Assembly: GCF_963678635.1 (NCBI RefSeq)
Contig: NC_087062.1
Coordinates: forward strand, 49,200,552-49,264,551
DNA: 64,000 bases
DNA from: Symsagittifera roscoffensis
Taxonomy: Eukaryota > Xenacoelomorpha > Acoela > Convolutidae
Reading direction: 5' to 3'
The notes below the pieces were generated by a model. It was not told the origin of the DNA. It worked only from the letters and a program-made list of their open reading frames with translations, and ran no database searches. Shown piece by piece: positions 20,455-32,880 of this stretch; position 1 is the stretch's first letter, and every line of letters starts with the position of its first letter. The translations under genes were made by a program, and so were the position numbers.

Positions 20455-20783
20455 CAGACACAAAAAAAGAACCTGGCCATAAATCTGACCAAGAATCTGG
20501 TGAGTTTAAAGCACATTTTATATATGACACTTACTTTTGATAAAAATTAACCCAATTTGAGAACTGGATGAAAAGGTCGCTGAGAAATCATTGAAATTAC
20601 ACCCACCTTCGAAACGAAATGTTATTCAAGTTTCCCAAACCATTGGCATGGATAGAGCTAACAATAAATTAAACTACCAAATACCAACTTAACTGTATGA
20701 AGAAAAGGAACAAAAAAGTGAAGACTGAGAGTTAGGTTCAGACAACCGAAAGCAGCTAAGTCGACACAAAATGGAAAATGCAC

Positions 20784-21146
20784 AAAATTTGGATCTATCG
20801 AAATAAATCATGCAGTTTTAAAACAAAATTATGCCAAGACAAAATAATGCGAATTTCGCAAGGGAAAAAAAACTTACCAAGCTGTAACAAAGCCGAAAAT
20901 GCCTTAGCAGAAACCATCTCAGCCGAAAAAAAAAATCAAAAAGACTGATTGTTTTCAGGGTGAAGGGGACTTGTTAATTTTTATAAGTCTTTTTGATTTT
21001 TTTTTTCGGCTTAGATGGTTTCTGCTAAGGTCTTTTCGGCTTTGTTACAGCTTGGTAAGTTTTTTTCCCTTGCGAAATTCGCATTATTTTGTCTTGGCAT
21101 GTTTTTGTTTTAAAACTACATGATTTATTTCGATAGATCCAAATTT
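20784..21146. repeat. Foldback: ~160 bp inverted arms, 41 bp loop (copy 2)
   Basis: Arms about 20784-20945 and 20987-21146. The pairing next to the loop is three or four bases longer than in copy 1 (AAAAAGAC with GTCTTTTT). Loop sequence is repeated after the right arm, as in copy 1. Confidence 0.82.
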
Positions 21147-21445
21147 GCGTTTGATTGTTTTCAGGGTGAAGGGGACTTGTTAATTTTTATAAAACGCACA
21201 CACAAAACTTTGTTTTCTCGTCAAACGAAACAATTTGAGGTCACTAAGCCGATATAATATAGGCCGTAACCTATGAAGCTGAAAAAATAAGCAAAGAAGC
21301 CGAAAAATCAAGACTAAAGAAATTTAATATTCCCCTCGCACATTAAACTTTTGATGCTCGTCGAAAGAGGTAATAAAAGGTCAATAAGCCGATATAACAT
21401 AGGACGAAACCTATCAATCAGAAAAACCGAAATGGCCGAAAAAAA

Positions 21446-21703
21446 TTGTTTAACAATTTGCGCAATCAAGTGAGCATAAAAAAGATATTTCCCTCGAAAC
21501 CACTCAAAAATAGTTCACTAAGCCCATTAAATTTAGGTCGAAATCATTTGGGCATATTAAAGTTTTTGAGCGAAAAAAATTTATACAAAACCAGAATTAT
21601 ACGACACCTACTCAATGATGCAATAGCAATCGAAATCGAAGCAAATCTTCTTCATACAAGTCGACAAAAAGAAAACGCAAAACAAAACCCGTTGAATCGA
21701 TAG
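21446..21703 (+). other. Unrecognised 85 codon ORF at the edge of the 1.53 kb unit
   Basis: The first ~14 codons lie in repeat copy 2 and the rest in unique sequence. The C-terminal part (RHLLNDAIAIEIEANLL, then NPLNR) is faintly like the end of GIY-YIG or reverse-transcriptase proteins, where an AI-x-I helix is followed by a LNR end. The likeness is too weak to name a family. Confidence 0.2.
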
Positions 21704-22404
21704 ATAAACTACTGGATGGAATTTGAATTCCGTAAGAATCGTTCTGTAATTTTGAGAACCATAGCACCAACATAGGCAACGTGGATGAAAGGATTCGAAT
21801 ATTTTCAGAACCTCAATGCTCATACACAAAACAGGATAACCATATAGGGAGACCGACATGACCCATGATCGCATTAAATTAGAACTTATCTCACATGAAG
21901 TGTTGGCGGAGATATCATGTTATGGGTAATTGATAGTAACTGTGGCATGATTAAGTTTAACTCGTGAATGACAGTGGTTAGTCCATTTGGTCCAGCTCAA
22001 CCCTCCAAAATAAGAAAGACGGAATGACCTAAAAAAGCTTGTTGTTAGTTGCCAGCAGGGGGTGCGTCATGTGAGCTTGGCCGAGTCTAAGGAACATTGC
22101 TATTTCGGCCGGCCGTAGCCACAGGTCTATTGGGGTCAGTTCAGTGGAGCAGTGCAGTTAAAGATGTGGAGGGTACTATGCGGAGTCGGACAGTGGGGAC
22201 AACTCGAGGGGACATTGGGGTCTATTCTATTAAGATAGGTATTTTAAAATGGGGGGTAACTGGATCAGAGCTTTGCTCCTTGTTGAACGGGGGAGCAGTT
22301 CTTCAGTCGAGAAAAAATCAGGCTGGCGCAGCGGGAGAACTTCAGGAAAGATTACATTTGTTACGTGGTTTGTGTGGAACCTTTTAAAAAGGAGTTTAAA
22401 ATAA
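21704..22404. other. No supported gene; GC-richer stretch near the LINE 3' end
   Basis: A GC-richer interval at about 22045-22390 contains a 96 codon frame (22097-22387) without recognisable product. TTGGCCGAGTCTAAGG at 22077-22092 resembles the A-box of tRNA-Leu, but no B-box follows. The interval adjoins the LINE remains and may be its 3' untranslated part. Confidence 0.35.
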
Positions 22405-23947
22405 TTAAAGGAAGTTGCTTTGGTCAGAATAGTCGTTAAACTTAGTAAAATTGCTTCGTTCAGATTTTTTTGGTCGATTTTTTTTAAAAATTAATATAAA
22501 CTCAGGTTTGATTTGTCTGGGAGGGGAGTGGAACCTTTGATAGAAATGAAGTAGATGGAAGTGGAGATACGGTGTCAGAAAAAAAAGTGAAAGGATATAA
22601 GTTAATGCTGTTTCAGGGATGGTAGTTTGCAATCAGTGTGTAGGTGACCAATGAAACTCATCTTCGTGCACCCTGTTACAACACGGAGAGCTGCGTTTTG
22701 AACTAAAGTATTTGGTTCAGGGGATATTGCTTGCAGCGTGGGAAGAACTGGGCAGGAGTACTCGAGTATTGCTCTGATCAAAGAATTGAACGTTGCGAGC
22801 AACGTTTCTTTGGCTTGTCCCGCATTCGTCCCTGAACAATGCGTCAGAACCGATATCTTACGCGCGGCTTTCATGGCGTTTTGTTTACAATGCTTCGCAG
22901 AGTAGAGTATAGTCATATTAGTGCTAACGGACAGGTCTAGGTATTTTTTCTGGCCTCGGAGGACCGAGGTGTTCATTGAAACAGCTGGCTGAGTTAAACT
23001 CTTTGTTGTGGGAGCTGAACAAGCTCAATGATCCTTTCGAGGAAGAAAACATTAGGTGTCTGTTCGTAAAAACTCATGGAGCTGGTTTAAATAATTGGTT
23101 AAAACGCCTAAAAAGCAGGACCTCTCGACAATATCACTTGATTGTACAAAATGGTGAAATTGTACTGCGTAAGATTGAGGAAAAAACTAAAATTTGAGGA
23201 ACACTGTACAGACAATCCTAGTTGTGGATATTTTTTTTCTGACTAGCGTCCTTGTTTGGCGCCCGCTAAGGTAATTTGAGATCCATCTGAATATCCCTTC
23301 TGGTAAGCTAGAGCCGTGCAGTAGTCTGAATAAAAAAGGTGACATACGATATCGAAGTATTTCGACAGGTGGCAAGTACTCTTCTTTTGTGGGGTCTCTT
23401 TTGGTTCTACTGTAAGCAGGGCTGTTGTAGTTGAGTGGAAAGATCTGAAAACGTGTTATGGGAGGTTTTTTGTAGATAGCGTTGAGTTTGAAATGGATTA
23501 GGGCTTCCAAAAATTCAATTGCTGGACTGAGAACAGATACCGGACGATAGGATCATTTAAAATCTTTGTTCGGTTTGAGTAGAGGAACAATTTGGGGTTT
23601 TCCAGACTTAGGGAATTAAGCAAGGGAGAGGTTTATAGTATCAGTGAGAAATTCAATTATCATTGGTCTTGCATTTAAAAAAATATATGGTACACAAACC
23701 GTCGTGACCTAGCGCACTGGAGGGTTTAACGGACTTGATGACTGTGCCGTATCTGTTGGATAAAATTTGACTTGCTTTTCCTGACTAAGTTTACAAAAAT
23801 TTGGTTTAGTTCCTCTCTGCTTCTTGTTTGATTGACGTTCAGCTTATTGCGTATATTGGATTTAAAAAGCATTTGAAATGTCTTTGGGCGTTGAAAAGTT
23901 TTCAGTCTTAAAATTGAAAAGGTGGTTGTCCGCCACAGACTTCGCAA
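22405..23947 (-). pseudogene. LINE reverse transcriptase (jockey/CR1-like), broken
   Basis: Reading downward in coordinate, 23947-23726 holds a basic pre-RT stretch. About 23605-23510 holds VPLLKPNKDFK, a stop, then SYRPVSVLSP, the usual start of the RT domain. 23510-23187 includes IFRWISNYLSGRQTRTL, an RT helix just before the GVPQGS region. A weak VPQ-x2-V-x-SSIL match follows near 23200 in another frame. The YxDD catalytic box is not recognisable; a deletion there seems likely. 23100-22602 holds NYLNQLHEFL, then KKYLDLSVSTNM, and a C-terminal QNAALRVVTGCTKMSF stretch. 22632-22405 continues in a further frame with a PPRQIK end. Endonuclease is not seen. The jockey/CR1 assignment rests on the QNxALRxxTG and PPRxIK features. 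Confidence 0.75.
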
Positions 23948-24506
23948 AAACTTTCCAAAAACTGCTTGGAGCCGTGTGGTGACTGAACATCTAGAGGAAG
24001 TCTCGCTAACATTTTTTTTTGCAATTAAAAGTTAACTTTAGTGGTTTAGTGGATACAGGGGCGGGAGAGTATGTGATTCTGGGAACAGTACGAGCAATTA
24101 AAATCTCTCTGGTGGTCTTTATTGAGATTCCTGGGTTTACTACAGTCAAAATATATCCAACCCTAAATCTAGCACCACTTGTTTGGCTTCGTTTGATGAC
24201 CTGGTTACATGCGGAGTAGATTGGAGTTTATGCCTGAACCAAGTAGCACAAGCAAAATTAACCGACGGAGCAGCGTGGCGGCTTCCGACGCTCCGAACAC
24301 AAAACTGGGCTTTGCAATCAATCTGCGCTCCCCTGTTGATTGCAGGTTGTAGTTGCGACATTTACAGTCCAGGCTGTCTGTCGAGTCCACCACTAAAAGG
24401 CGACTATCTGGACCCAAAAAAGGCTTCTTCACCGCATCCATTGAAAATAAAAACTCTGGGAGCAAATCATACAGGCCAAATCAAGAACGATTTCTTGGCC
24501 AGTTCT
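23948..24506. other. No recognisable gene upstream of the LINE remains
   Basis: ORFs exist on both strands (24183-24572 plus, 24465-24205 minus) and overlap each other; neither shows a known motif. The LINE endonuclease would be expected here, but I cannot find its conserved residues. Confidence 0.35.
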
Positions 24507-26135
24507 GAACATCCTCCTGGAACAGAAAGCTTCCATGCGCAGTATAAGAAGTTACCTGTTGATTCTAGGTAATACTAATTTACATCAATTATGCAAATGG
24601 TATAAAGTATCAAGTCTTGCGACCTGTTTATAATCCCCTTAAAAACAGCAAAAAATTATCTGTAATGGAAACATTTATCTTTTGAAAAAGACAAATCAGA
24701 GACTTCTTCAATCATTGTAGACAGAACACAAAACATTGATAGAGTAATAGATCAAATTAAACTAGCAAGTAACGCACCTCCAGTGCTTAGAATTTTCGAG
24801 AACAATTTAGAAATCGCAAATACTGGAAATCAGATCTGCATCCTTTGAGTATTCTCTGACCATGTTCAATTACAGGGTTAGAGATTTCATATTTTCATAA
24901 AATTTATTTTCTAGAAATTAAGTGAAAAATCATAAAAAACGCCATATCTCGAGAAACAAAAGGATTTGGGCATTCATAAATGGAGGTCAAATTCTCAACC
25001 CCTGAAACAACCCTGAAAATATTCCACTTTCAGGCTATTTATTTTCATGTCAATTTGCCTATACTAGTATACTAATATGGCTGCCTAATACGCCTCAATT
25101 AAATTTTTACGTCAGAATCTTTAATCACGCCAAGAAGAAACAACTACGCTAATTTGGAGGAAAAAAATGATAAACCGTAGCTTTCTGAAGACTATGGTCG
25201 GAACTTTCTGTGCTACTTGCACAGTAACCGGCTATCCTTAATTCCTTTCAAATTAGTCGATACTATGAATGGTATTCACTTCACTCATTAATACTGCAAT
25301 CATTCATTAATATTCAACTACAACCGACAGCTGTAAAATGATGAGCAATAAGAAACCAAAGTTCACCAATATGTTGAAAAACTGTCACTGAAATCAAGGA
25401 AGACAAAAAATAACGAGTGAATTGTTGCCTTTTTTCCAGCGTTCAATTTTCACAGAGTAATTAACATTTCAAATTTACAATGCAAATTTCGTTACAAGTC
25501 ATTTTTGGAAGCCAGATTTGCAATTTTTGAATGTACCCTGACAGCACCCCACTACTGGGTTGAGAAATTCAATTTGGGTTAGTTTTTTAATTCTAAGTTT
25601 TTTATATATTTTTTTTTAAAAAAACTAACTCAATGTGCTTAAACTGTATCGTTATTCAACTCTTACTTACAAGATAAGGGGTTTTTCCACTACCCCACTT
25701 GTTTTGAACTGCCACCGGCTCGTTTTCAATTTGTGAAATGCAATTCAATCTACTAACACTGCTTATAAAATGGTGACGTCCTCATAATGGAGAGAATGAA
25801 TGATGGAAAGTAGCAATTTTGAGAAAACTGAATTTTATTTTGCTGAGATATTTAAAAAAATCAAATTCTACTTTCGAAGCTAGAAGTCGATCAGGTTGTT
25901 TTTACCATTACATTTTGTCTCCTCGACAAGGAACCGATCTGAACTTAAAAAGAAATCAAAATTCGAACCGCGAAAAAAAATTGAGACCGAACAAATTTTA
26001 AGACTTTCCCTGGAAAAAAAAGCATCGCGACTACGTTCATCGGCTCCTAAGAAGTTTCTAGATTTTTGGTAAAACTTCGCCAGCTTTTGTTTTCAAAATT
26101 TGCAACGTATCGTGAAAGTTAGCGGCCGTTTCCTG
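24507..26135. repeat. 1.6-1.9 kb tandem repeat, copy 1
   Basis: Starts GAACATCCTCCTGGAACAGA. It shares CTGTTGATTCTAGGTAATAC, a CTTGCGACCTGTTTATAATC block, CACGCCAAGAAGAAACAAC and CTGCCACCGGCTCG with copy 2. A TATAAAATGG stretch near 25765 and a short 60 codon frame (25819-26001) are present, but neither copy keeps that frame the same length. No product is recognised. Confidence 0.88.
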
Positions 26136-28083
26136 GAACATCCTCCTTGAACAGAAAACTTCCAGGCGCAGTAAGTTACCTGTTGATTCTAGGTAATACT
26201 AATTTACATCATTTAAAACAAATGATATAAATTATCAAGTCTTGCGACCTGTTTATAATCCCCTTGAAACCAGCAAAAACTGTCTGTAATGGAACCATTT
26301 ATCTTTTGAAAAAGACAAATCAGAGACTTCTTCAAGCATTGTAGACAGAACACAAAACAATGATAGAGTAATAGATTAAATCAAACTAGCAAGTAACGCA
26401 CCTCCAGTGCTTAGAATTTTCAAGAACAATATAGAAATCGCAAATACTGGAAATCAGATCTGCATTCTTTGAGTATTTTCTGACCGTGTTCAATTATAGG
26501 AGTAGAGATTTCAAATATTGAAAAAAAAAACTAAATTTTATTTTCTAGAAATTAAGTGAAAAATCATAAAAAACGCCATATCTCGAAAAACAAAAGGATT
26601 CGGGAAAAATAAAAATCACAACACATTTTAAAGAGTCTTTAAGACTCTCGTCGACAATGTTTTACCCGTAAAAAAATCGACTAATTTGAAAGGAAAAGAA
26701 TTCAATTAATAGGGAGTTACTTTCGCATTCTGAACGAAAATTTTTTTTTGACCATTGAAAACATTGTTTTCACGCAAAATCAGGTATCACAAAAATGATT
26801 TGACTGGGTTGAGTGATATATCATAATAAAACCCTTTCATTCATGATTTGATCTGATTTTTAAAATTTCAAAACGTTTTCCAAGTGTTGGGAAAACCTGT
26901 TAGAAAGTTTTGATTTTTTGTCTTAATTCTAGCAAATAAAGCAAGCGAGCAGGCTAACAGGCTGAATTATGCCTAATTTAAGAACTGCCACCGGCTCGTT
27001 TTCAATTTGTGAAATGCAATACAATCTACTATGCCTAATATGCCTCAATTAAATTTTTACGTCAGAATCTTTTATCACGCCAAGAAGAAACAACTACGCT
27101 AATTTGGAGGAAAAAAAATGATAAACCGTAGCTTTCTGAAGACTATGGTCGGAACTTTCTGTGCTACTTGCACAGTAACCGGCTATCCTTAATTCCTTTC
27201 AAATTAGTCGATACTATGAATGGTATTCACTTCACTCATTAATACTGCAATCATTCATTAATATTCAACTACAACCGACAGCTGTAAAATGATAAGCAAT
27301 AAGAAACCAAAGTTCACCAATATGTTGAAAAACTGTCACTGAAATCAAGGAAGACAAAAATAACGAGTGAATTGTTGCCTTTTTTCCAGCGTTCAATTTT
27401 CACAGAGTAATTAACATTTCAAATTTACAATTCAAATTTCGTTACAAGTCATTTTTGGAAGCCAGATTTGCAATCTTTGAATGTACCCTGACAGCACCCC
27501 ACTACTGGGTTGAGAAATTCAATTTGGGTTAGTTTTTTAATTCTAAGTTTTTTATATATTTTTTAAAAAAACTAACTCAATGTGCGTAAACTGTATCGTT
27601 ATTCAACTCTTACTTACAAGATAAGGGGTTTTTCCACTACCTCACTTGTTTTGAACTGCCACCGGCTCGTTTTCAATTTGTGAAATGCAATGCAATCTAC
27701 TAACACTGCTTATAAAATGGTGACGTCCTCATAATGGAGAGAACGAATGATGGAAAGTATCAATTTTGAGAAAACTGAATTTTATTTTGCTGAGATATTT
27801 AAAAAAATCAAATTCTACTTTCGAAGCTAGAAGTCGATCAGGTTTTTCTTTACCATTACATTTTGTCTCCTCGACAAGGAACCGATCTGAACTTAAAAAG
27901 AAATCAAAATTCGAACCGCGAAAAAAAATTGAGCCCGAACAAATTTTAAGACTTTCTCTGGAATAAAAAGCATCGCGACTACGTTCATCGGCTCCTAAGA
28001 AGTTTCTAGATTTTTGGTAAAACTTCGCCGGCTTTTGTTTTCAAAATTTGCAACGTATCGTGGAAGTTAGCGGCCGTTTCCTG
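26136..28083. repeat. 1.6-1.9 kb tandem repeat, copy 2
   Basis: About 320 bases longer than copy 1, because 26600-27030 differs and includes an additional CTGCCACCGGCTCG copy near 26987, so the CCACCGGCTCG block occurs twice in this copy. An 8 bp palindrome pair AGAGTCTT/AAGACTCT lies at about 26630-26647. The rest matches copy 1 at high identity. Confidence 0.88.
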
Positions 28084-28183
28084 GAACATCCTCCTTGAAC
28101 AGAAAACTTCCGGGCGCAGTAAGTTACCTGTTGATTCTAGGTAATACTAAGTTACATCATTTAAAATAAATGATATAAATTAT
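28084..28183. repeat. 1.6-1.9 kb tandem repeat, copy 3, interrupted
   Basis: The first ~100 bases of the repeat are present up to TGATATAAATTAT. Copies 1 and 2 continue with CAAGTCTTGCG, whereas here the sequence passes into CTAG and the module array. This gives the left insertion edge of the array. Confidence 0.85.
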
Positions 28184-28187
28184 CTAG

Positions 28188-30403
28188 CACAATCAGGTAC
28201 TAGTGGCTTGATTTTGGTTTTTAGTTTTTTCTGGAACCAAAACAAAATGGTTGGTCATGCGTCCAAATCATGGCCTAAAGCAAAGACGTTGGACTCTACG
28301 CATTCGCATTAGCAATGCGCCCTTCGGGCGCAAATGCCAATGCTCAATTAATTTTGCCACGTGAAAAAGTTTTTAAGGAAAAATTCTGATAAAATTTAAC
28401 TTAAACTACCACGAAAGAACGCAAAGATTTCAAAGTGTGAAACAATCAAGTTTTTGCTAATACCGGGCATGCAGTGAGACTGTTTTCGGCAAAAATAAAA
28501 TGGAAAATGAAGGAAAAGGAAAGAAAAATTTGTTCAAAATGAGAACGCAACATCAAAAACTTATATGATTTCTGCTAATTTCAGAATTCCGATCAGGCTG
28601 ATTTCAGATTTTAAGCATAGAATTTACGGTTACGGCTGCTCCCTCTACAGGTCCCAGAGGGACCGAGTGAGCATCCTACCTCGATCCAGGATACCGGATA
28701 GTTGTTTTTAATTTTTCACAAAATTGTATTTCACTAATGCTTGTTTGCAATTCCTCATAAGAAGCTGTATGAATTTTAAAAAAATTGATTTTATTAATCA
28801 AGGCTTCCAAGAACAACTGATGTTAGGCGGTTACAAATGCGGTTGGTGAAAACTAGTAAGGGATAATGATGAGAAAAATTGTAAGTTTTCAAATGAATTT
28901 AAAAAGAGTTTTTTTTCTTTTTTCTTTTGTAAATCGGGAGAAATGAATCAGTTTTTTTTAAGTTTTCCTCGCACCACCCACTGTTCATAAGTAATGAAGA
29001 TTCCTGTTCTAGCCGTTTATAAAACTTTGGCAGAAAAAACATCAGAAAGATGTAAAATGTTTTAAAAAAAAGAAAAATTTAAAAATTATGTTTTAAAAAA
29101 AAAATCAAAAACTTGTAATTTTCAAAATTGAAAAAAAGTGAAAATTAATTGCATATTACGATTCAGCGTACCCAACTTAGTGGGTCTAGCATTTTAAATT
29201 ACCAAAAAATGTTGAAAATTGTAGATTTTATGAAGTTTTCAGTTTGGCTATTTTTCCTTGTCGCCTCCACTTGAGGCACCTTTGAGCCAACTTGAGAAAC
29301 TGGAACCTGAACAAGCTGCACAGATGGTCAAAATGAGCCATTTTCAGCGTGATAACACGCCTGGAAGAAAAAAAACTCCAGAAAAGAAAGAAAATTATGA
29401 ACTTTAACCTTTTTTCTTCTTCAAATGGCGATACTTAGAATAATTTTTCAGCTGAAAAGTTCAAAAAAAATCGAAAAAATTCAAATTTTGAAAAAATTTA
29501 TAAAAAAATCTCATCAGTCTGTTTATTGGAGTCTTCGAGGTTTTGGGAGACCTTATCTGGCGACTAACAACAAGTGGATCACTTATTTTAAAATTTTGAG
29601 TAAGGTCAAAAAAACATGTTTTTTCGACTTTTTTGACAGAATTCTGAAAGCAATATCTTGGCTAAAAACAAGAATGAGGGCCTAAAAATAGTACAAACAG
29701 TACTCCCACATAAAGTACATTAGGTTGGAAACAAAAAATTTACTCTGAGTCAAAAATCGTTTTTTAACTTTATTTCTGAACAAGAAATTAAAAAGAAATC
29801 AAAAACTTAAAAATTTTTTGAAAAAAATGATTGTTTTGAAAAAGTGCCAATTTTTAGCTGAAACTTTTTATTTTAGCTAACAAAGCCAGACCAATGCCCT
29901 TCAAGCTCAAATAAATTAGTTATGCAAATTATTTTCAAGTTTTTTCGTTAAAGCCTTTTATTTTGAAAAAGTATTCAAAAATGGGTAAAAAAAAGTCAAA
30001 AAAATCAATTTTCTCCGATTCAAAAACCTCCACTACCATGATGATTAGTGCGTTAGATAGGACGGCTGAGATCAATTTAGACGTTCTTTCATAAGTATAT
30101 CGAAATTTTCACTTATTTTTGAGAATTAAGCAAAATAAAAACTTTTCCCAAATTGGGCAAAAAGCCCAAATTAGCCCAAACACCTGTTAAAAATTGTTGG
30201 GTCAAAAAATCACAAAAGGAAACCCCTATTCGTTTGACATTTTAGGGCCGCATGCAAAAAATTAGACCAATCTAACCTGACAATTTCGAGAATCAACTTT
30301 TTTGTCAAAATTCTCTAAAGACCAATTTAGGGAGATTACTTGTACCGGTGGGGGCCCTACCCCACCTAAAAAATTTTTGAAATGCTGGAACGCGGCCACC
30401 TAG
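28188..30403 (+). mobile_element. Module 1, family A (2216 bp)
   Basis: Starts CACAATCAGGTACTAG, the most diverged start in family A; similarity to the others is strong from about +110. Hairpin 1 is GCGCCC-TTC-GGGCGC at 28317-28331. Hairpin 2 spans 28634-28676 with inner GGTCCC-AGA-GGGACC. CATGC is at 30251, and the terminal hairpin (GGTGGGG, loop, CCCCACC) at 30347-30366. An 86 codon frame at 29425-29685 is not kept in frame in other family A modules. As the first and most diverged module it may be the oldest. Confidence 0.85.
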
Positions 30404-32880
30404 CCGGTCAGGTGTGCGTCCCACCCGCCCTCCGTGACTAATCTTGCTTCCGAGAAATATCATTTGTTTCACCTTTACCCCATCCCAGGTCAGTTACTCT
30501 TGAAAAAAGTCCTACTTGAAACGTTCGCATTCACTTTGCCCCCTACGGGCGCAATGGTGAAGCCCATTTTTTCTTCTCACTGAACTTCTTCTCCGAACAG
30601 TTCACATAAAACATTACTATGGTTTTATCTGAAATCTGCCGTGTCCAGCTGCGACTCCGACTTTTTTCACGTCACTGGTGTTCCAACAACAGGTCCACAT
30701 GAGATTCCCATTCAGATACTGTCTCAATTTTGAAAATACTGATTTGATTTTTTTTTGCCATTTTTCGCAAAATAAACTAATTACTTCATTCGAATTTTAA
30801 AAAAAATACCGAAAAACACTTAAAGATAGCAAGACATTATTGTGACTGTCGTCTATATCTGTTCTCTTTGTTGGAGGTCAATGATGCTCCCTAAGTGGGA
30901 CCACAAGGGTCCCAGGGAGCATCAGTAAAGGCTTTGGATAGTATGCCATTTTTGATTATGATAAAATCTTTGGCCAATTGTGTTTTTTTGCAGTCCCTTA
31001 TCCACTGCAAATGTAAAGACTAATTTTTGTTTGAAGTTTTAAAAAATAATAATAACCTTTTCATTTGTGATGACTCGTATCACTCATAAATCAATGGAAG
31101 ACTCTGACTAACCTTCTCAAGCATGGAAATACATCAAAAAGAAAAAAAGATTCTGGTTATTTCAGACTGCTTTTTTTGTTAAATTTCAGATAGATTTTGA
31201 AAACTCTTTCTTCAAATTGTATGTCTGCCGAAAAAGAACAAAAATTACAAACTGAAACCATTTTGGTTAAATTAAGGCTCTTCACCCACCAAACTGGAAA
31301 TTGCGAAGCTGAAACGAACAATCGACAGCCCATTTTATAAGTTTCGTTTTATTTTTTCAAAACATGTGTCATATATTTTCAAAAGCAATTTATTAAAGTT
31401 TCATTTTTTACCAGAAAAGTAAGTCCGAAAAAAAAACAGATTTTTAAATACTGTCAAAAAATAAAGTGGCAAGTAGTTTTACCAATGGAATCATAGTATA
31501 TGATTAAGTTCAAAATAGTTTTCATTACCATTGACTAGACGCTTACTCAATTTGAGTAATGTCGTTAATATTTTTTTTTGAAACATAAAAAACGGATAAT
31601 GGAAAAGTTTTCTTCAAACTTATAGAAAAGAATTTTATGAGAAAAACCATTACTAATATCACGTGTAAATTAGGAGAGTAGATTCAGGCCACATGCAAAA
31701 TTTCAGCAGAAGCACTCAAGCAATTTTGAGAACGAAACAATTGTTCCAGAAAATGACAAAGTAGTATATACACCAATTTTACCATAAATCGTCAAAATAA
31801 AAAAATCGCAAAAACTACAAATTTTATCCAATTTTGACTTTTAAATACTCTATACCGACTAAATCAACTATGCTAAGCTCGAATCAACCATCAAAAACCA
31901 TTTTTAATCGTTCTGAATTTTTCAAGTTTTTTTCTATCAAAAAGTTGAGTCAGAAATGGGAAAAAGGTTTTTTTTTCAGAAAAACAAAAAAAGTTGTTCA
32001 AAATCAAATAAAAATCTAAGCCACTGTTTTTGAACCTGCTCAGAATGGTTCTGGTGACCGAAGCCGTAAAACGTACCCAATTCGAGGAAATTCGAAAAAA
32101 CTCTTTTTTCAGCACTTTGAAAAAGTGGAAAAATGTAAAAAATAGTCTTCAAACAAATAGGATGAAAAAGTGATCAGTAAAAGCATCGATGCCGTGTCAA
32201 ATGAGGATCGCATGCCAATTTTTGAAACAATCCATCGGGTTTTTTTTAAGAACGAAACCATTTTTTGACAATTTTAGTAGTAGTATTTACACTTATTAGT
32301 ACCATATATGGTCAAAATTCAAAAATACAAAAAACTACAATTTTTATCCGATTTTGACCTTCAAATACTCTATACCCACTAAATTGACTATCGGGAGCTC
32401 GAATCAACCATCAAAAACCACTTTTAATTACTTTCAAAATTTTTTATTTTTTAAATCAAAATGTTGAGTCAGAAATAGGAAAAAACAATTTTTTTCAAAA
32501 AGTCAAAAAAAGTTGTCCCAATTGAATAAACTCACTAAGCCACACTCTATGAACCTGTTCAGAATGGTTTTCATGATCAAAACCGTAAAAAGTACCCAAT
32601 TTGAGAAACTTCGAAAAATCACCTTTTAGTTAACTCAAAAAAGTGGAAAAATTGGGTAAAATGGGCTTCAAACCGATAGGATCGAAAAGTGACCTTTATA
32701 AGATATGATTGCCGTGTCAAATTAGGGCCGCATGCAAAAAATTAGCAAAATTCAACGAAACGTTTTTGAGAACTCGACAAATATGGTCATTTTGGTAAAT
32801 GTATAATTTTAGAAATTTTTTGCCCGGAAGGGGCCCCTACCCCTTCCTAATTGCTTTTTGTGCTACACGCGACCATCTAG
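30404..32880 (+). mobile_element. Module 2, family B (2477 bp)
   Basis: Starts CCGGTCAGGTGTGCGTCCC. Hairpin 1 is TTGC-c-CCC-TAC-GGG-c-GCAA at 30536-30554, flanked by TTCAC/GTGAA. Hairpin 2 is a long stem GATGCTCCC...GGGAGCATC at 30883-30923 with inner GGGACC/GGTCCC. The body holds three ~515 bp imperfect repeats, each ending in a CATGC motif (31692, 32212, 32731). The terminal hairpin GGAAGGGG/CCCCTTCC lies at 32826-32847, and the end is CGACCATCTAG. Confidence 0.85.

Larger units (their letters stand above)
19954..21487. repeat. ~1.53 kb tandem unit, copy 2
   Basis: Second copy of 18404-19935, separated from it by about 18 bases that include an ATCAGATTGAATG stretch. It ends at AAAAGATAT, after which sequence is unique (TTTCCCTCG). 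Confidence 0.9.

Noticed and set aside
22045-22095. CTCF-like motif (CCAGCAGGGGGTGCG) and tRNA-Leu A-box-like stretch suggesting a boundary or SINE
   Set aside because: A single near match to CTCF has little weight, and the tRNA-like stretch has no B-box or acceptor stem. Neither can be supported.
29425-29685. Possible conserved protein in family A bodies (SHQSVYWSLRGF region)
   Set aside because: Modules 1 and 6 keep the frame in part, but in module 3 indels that are not multiples of three shift it, and others are open only on the reverse strand. No coding constraint is seen.
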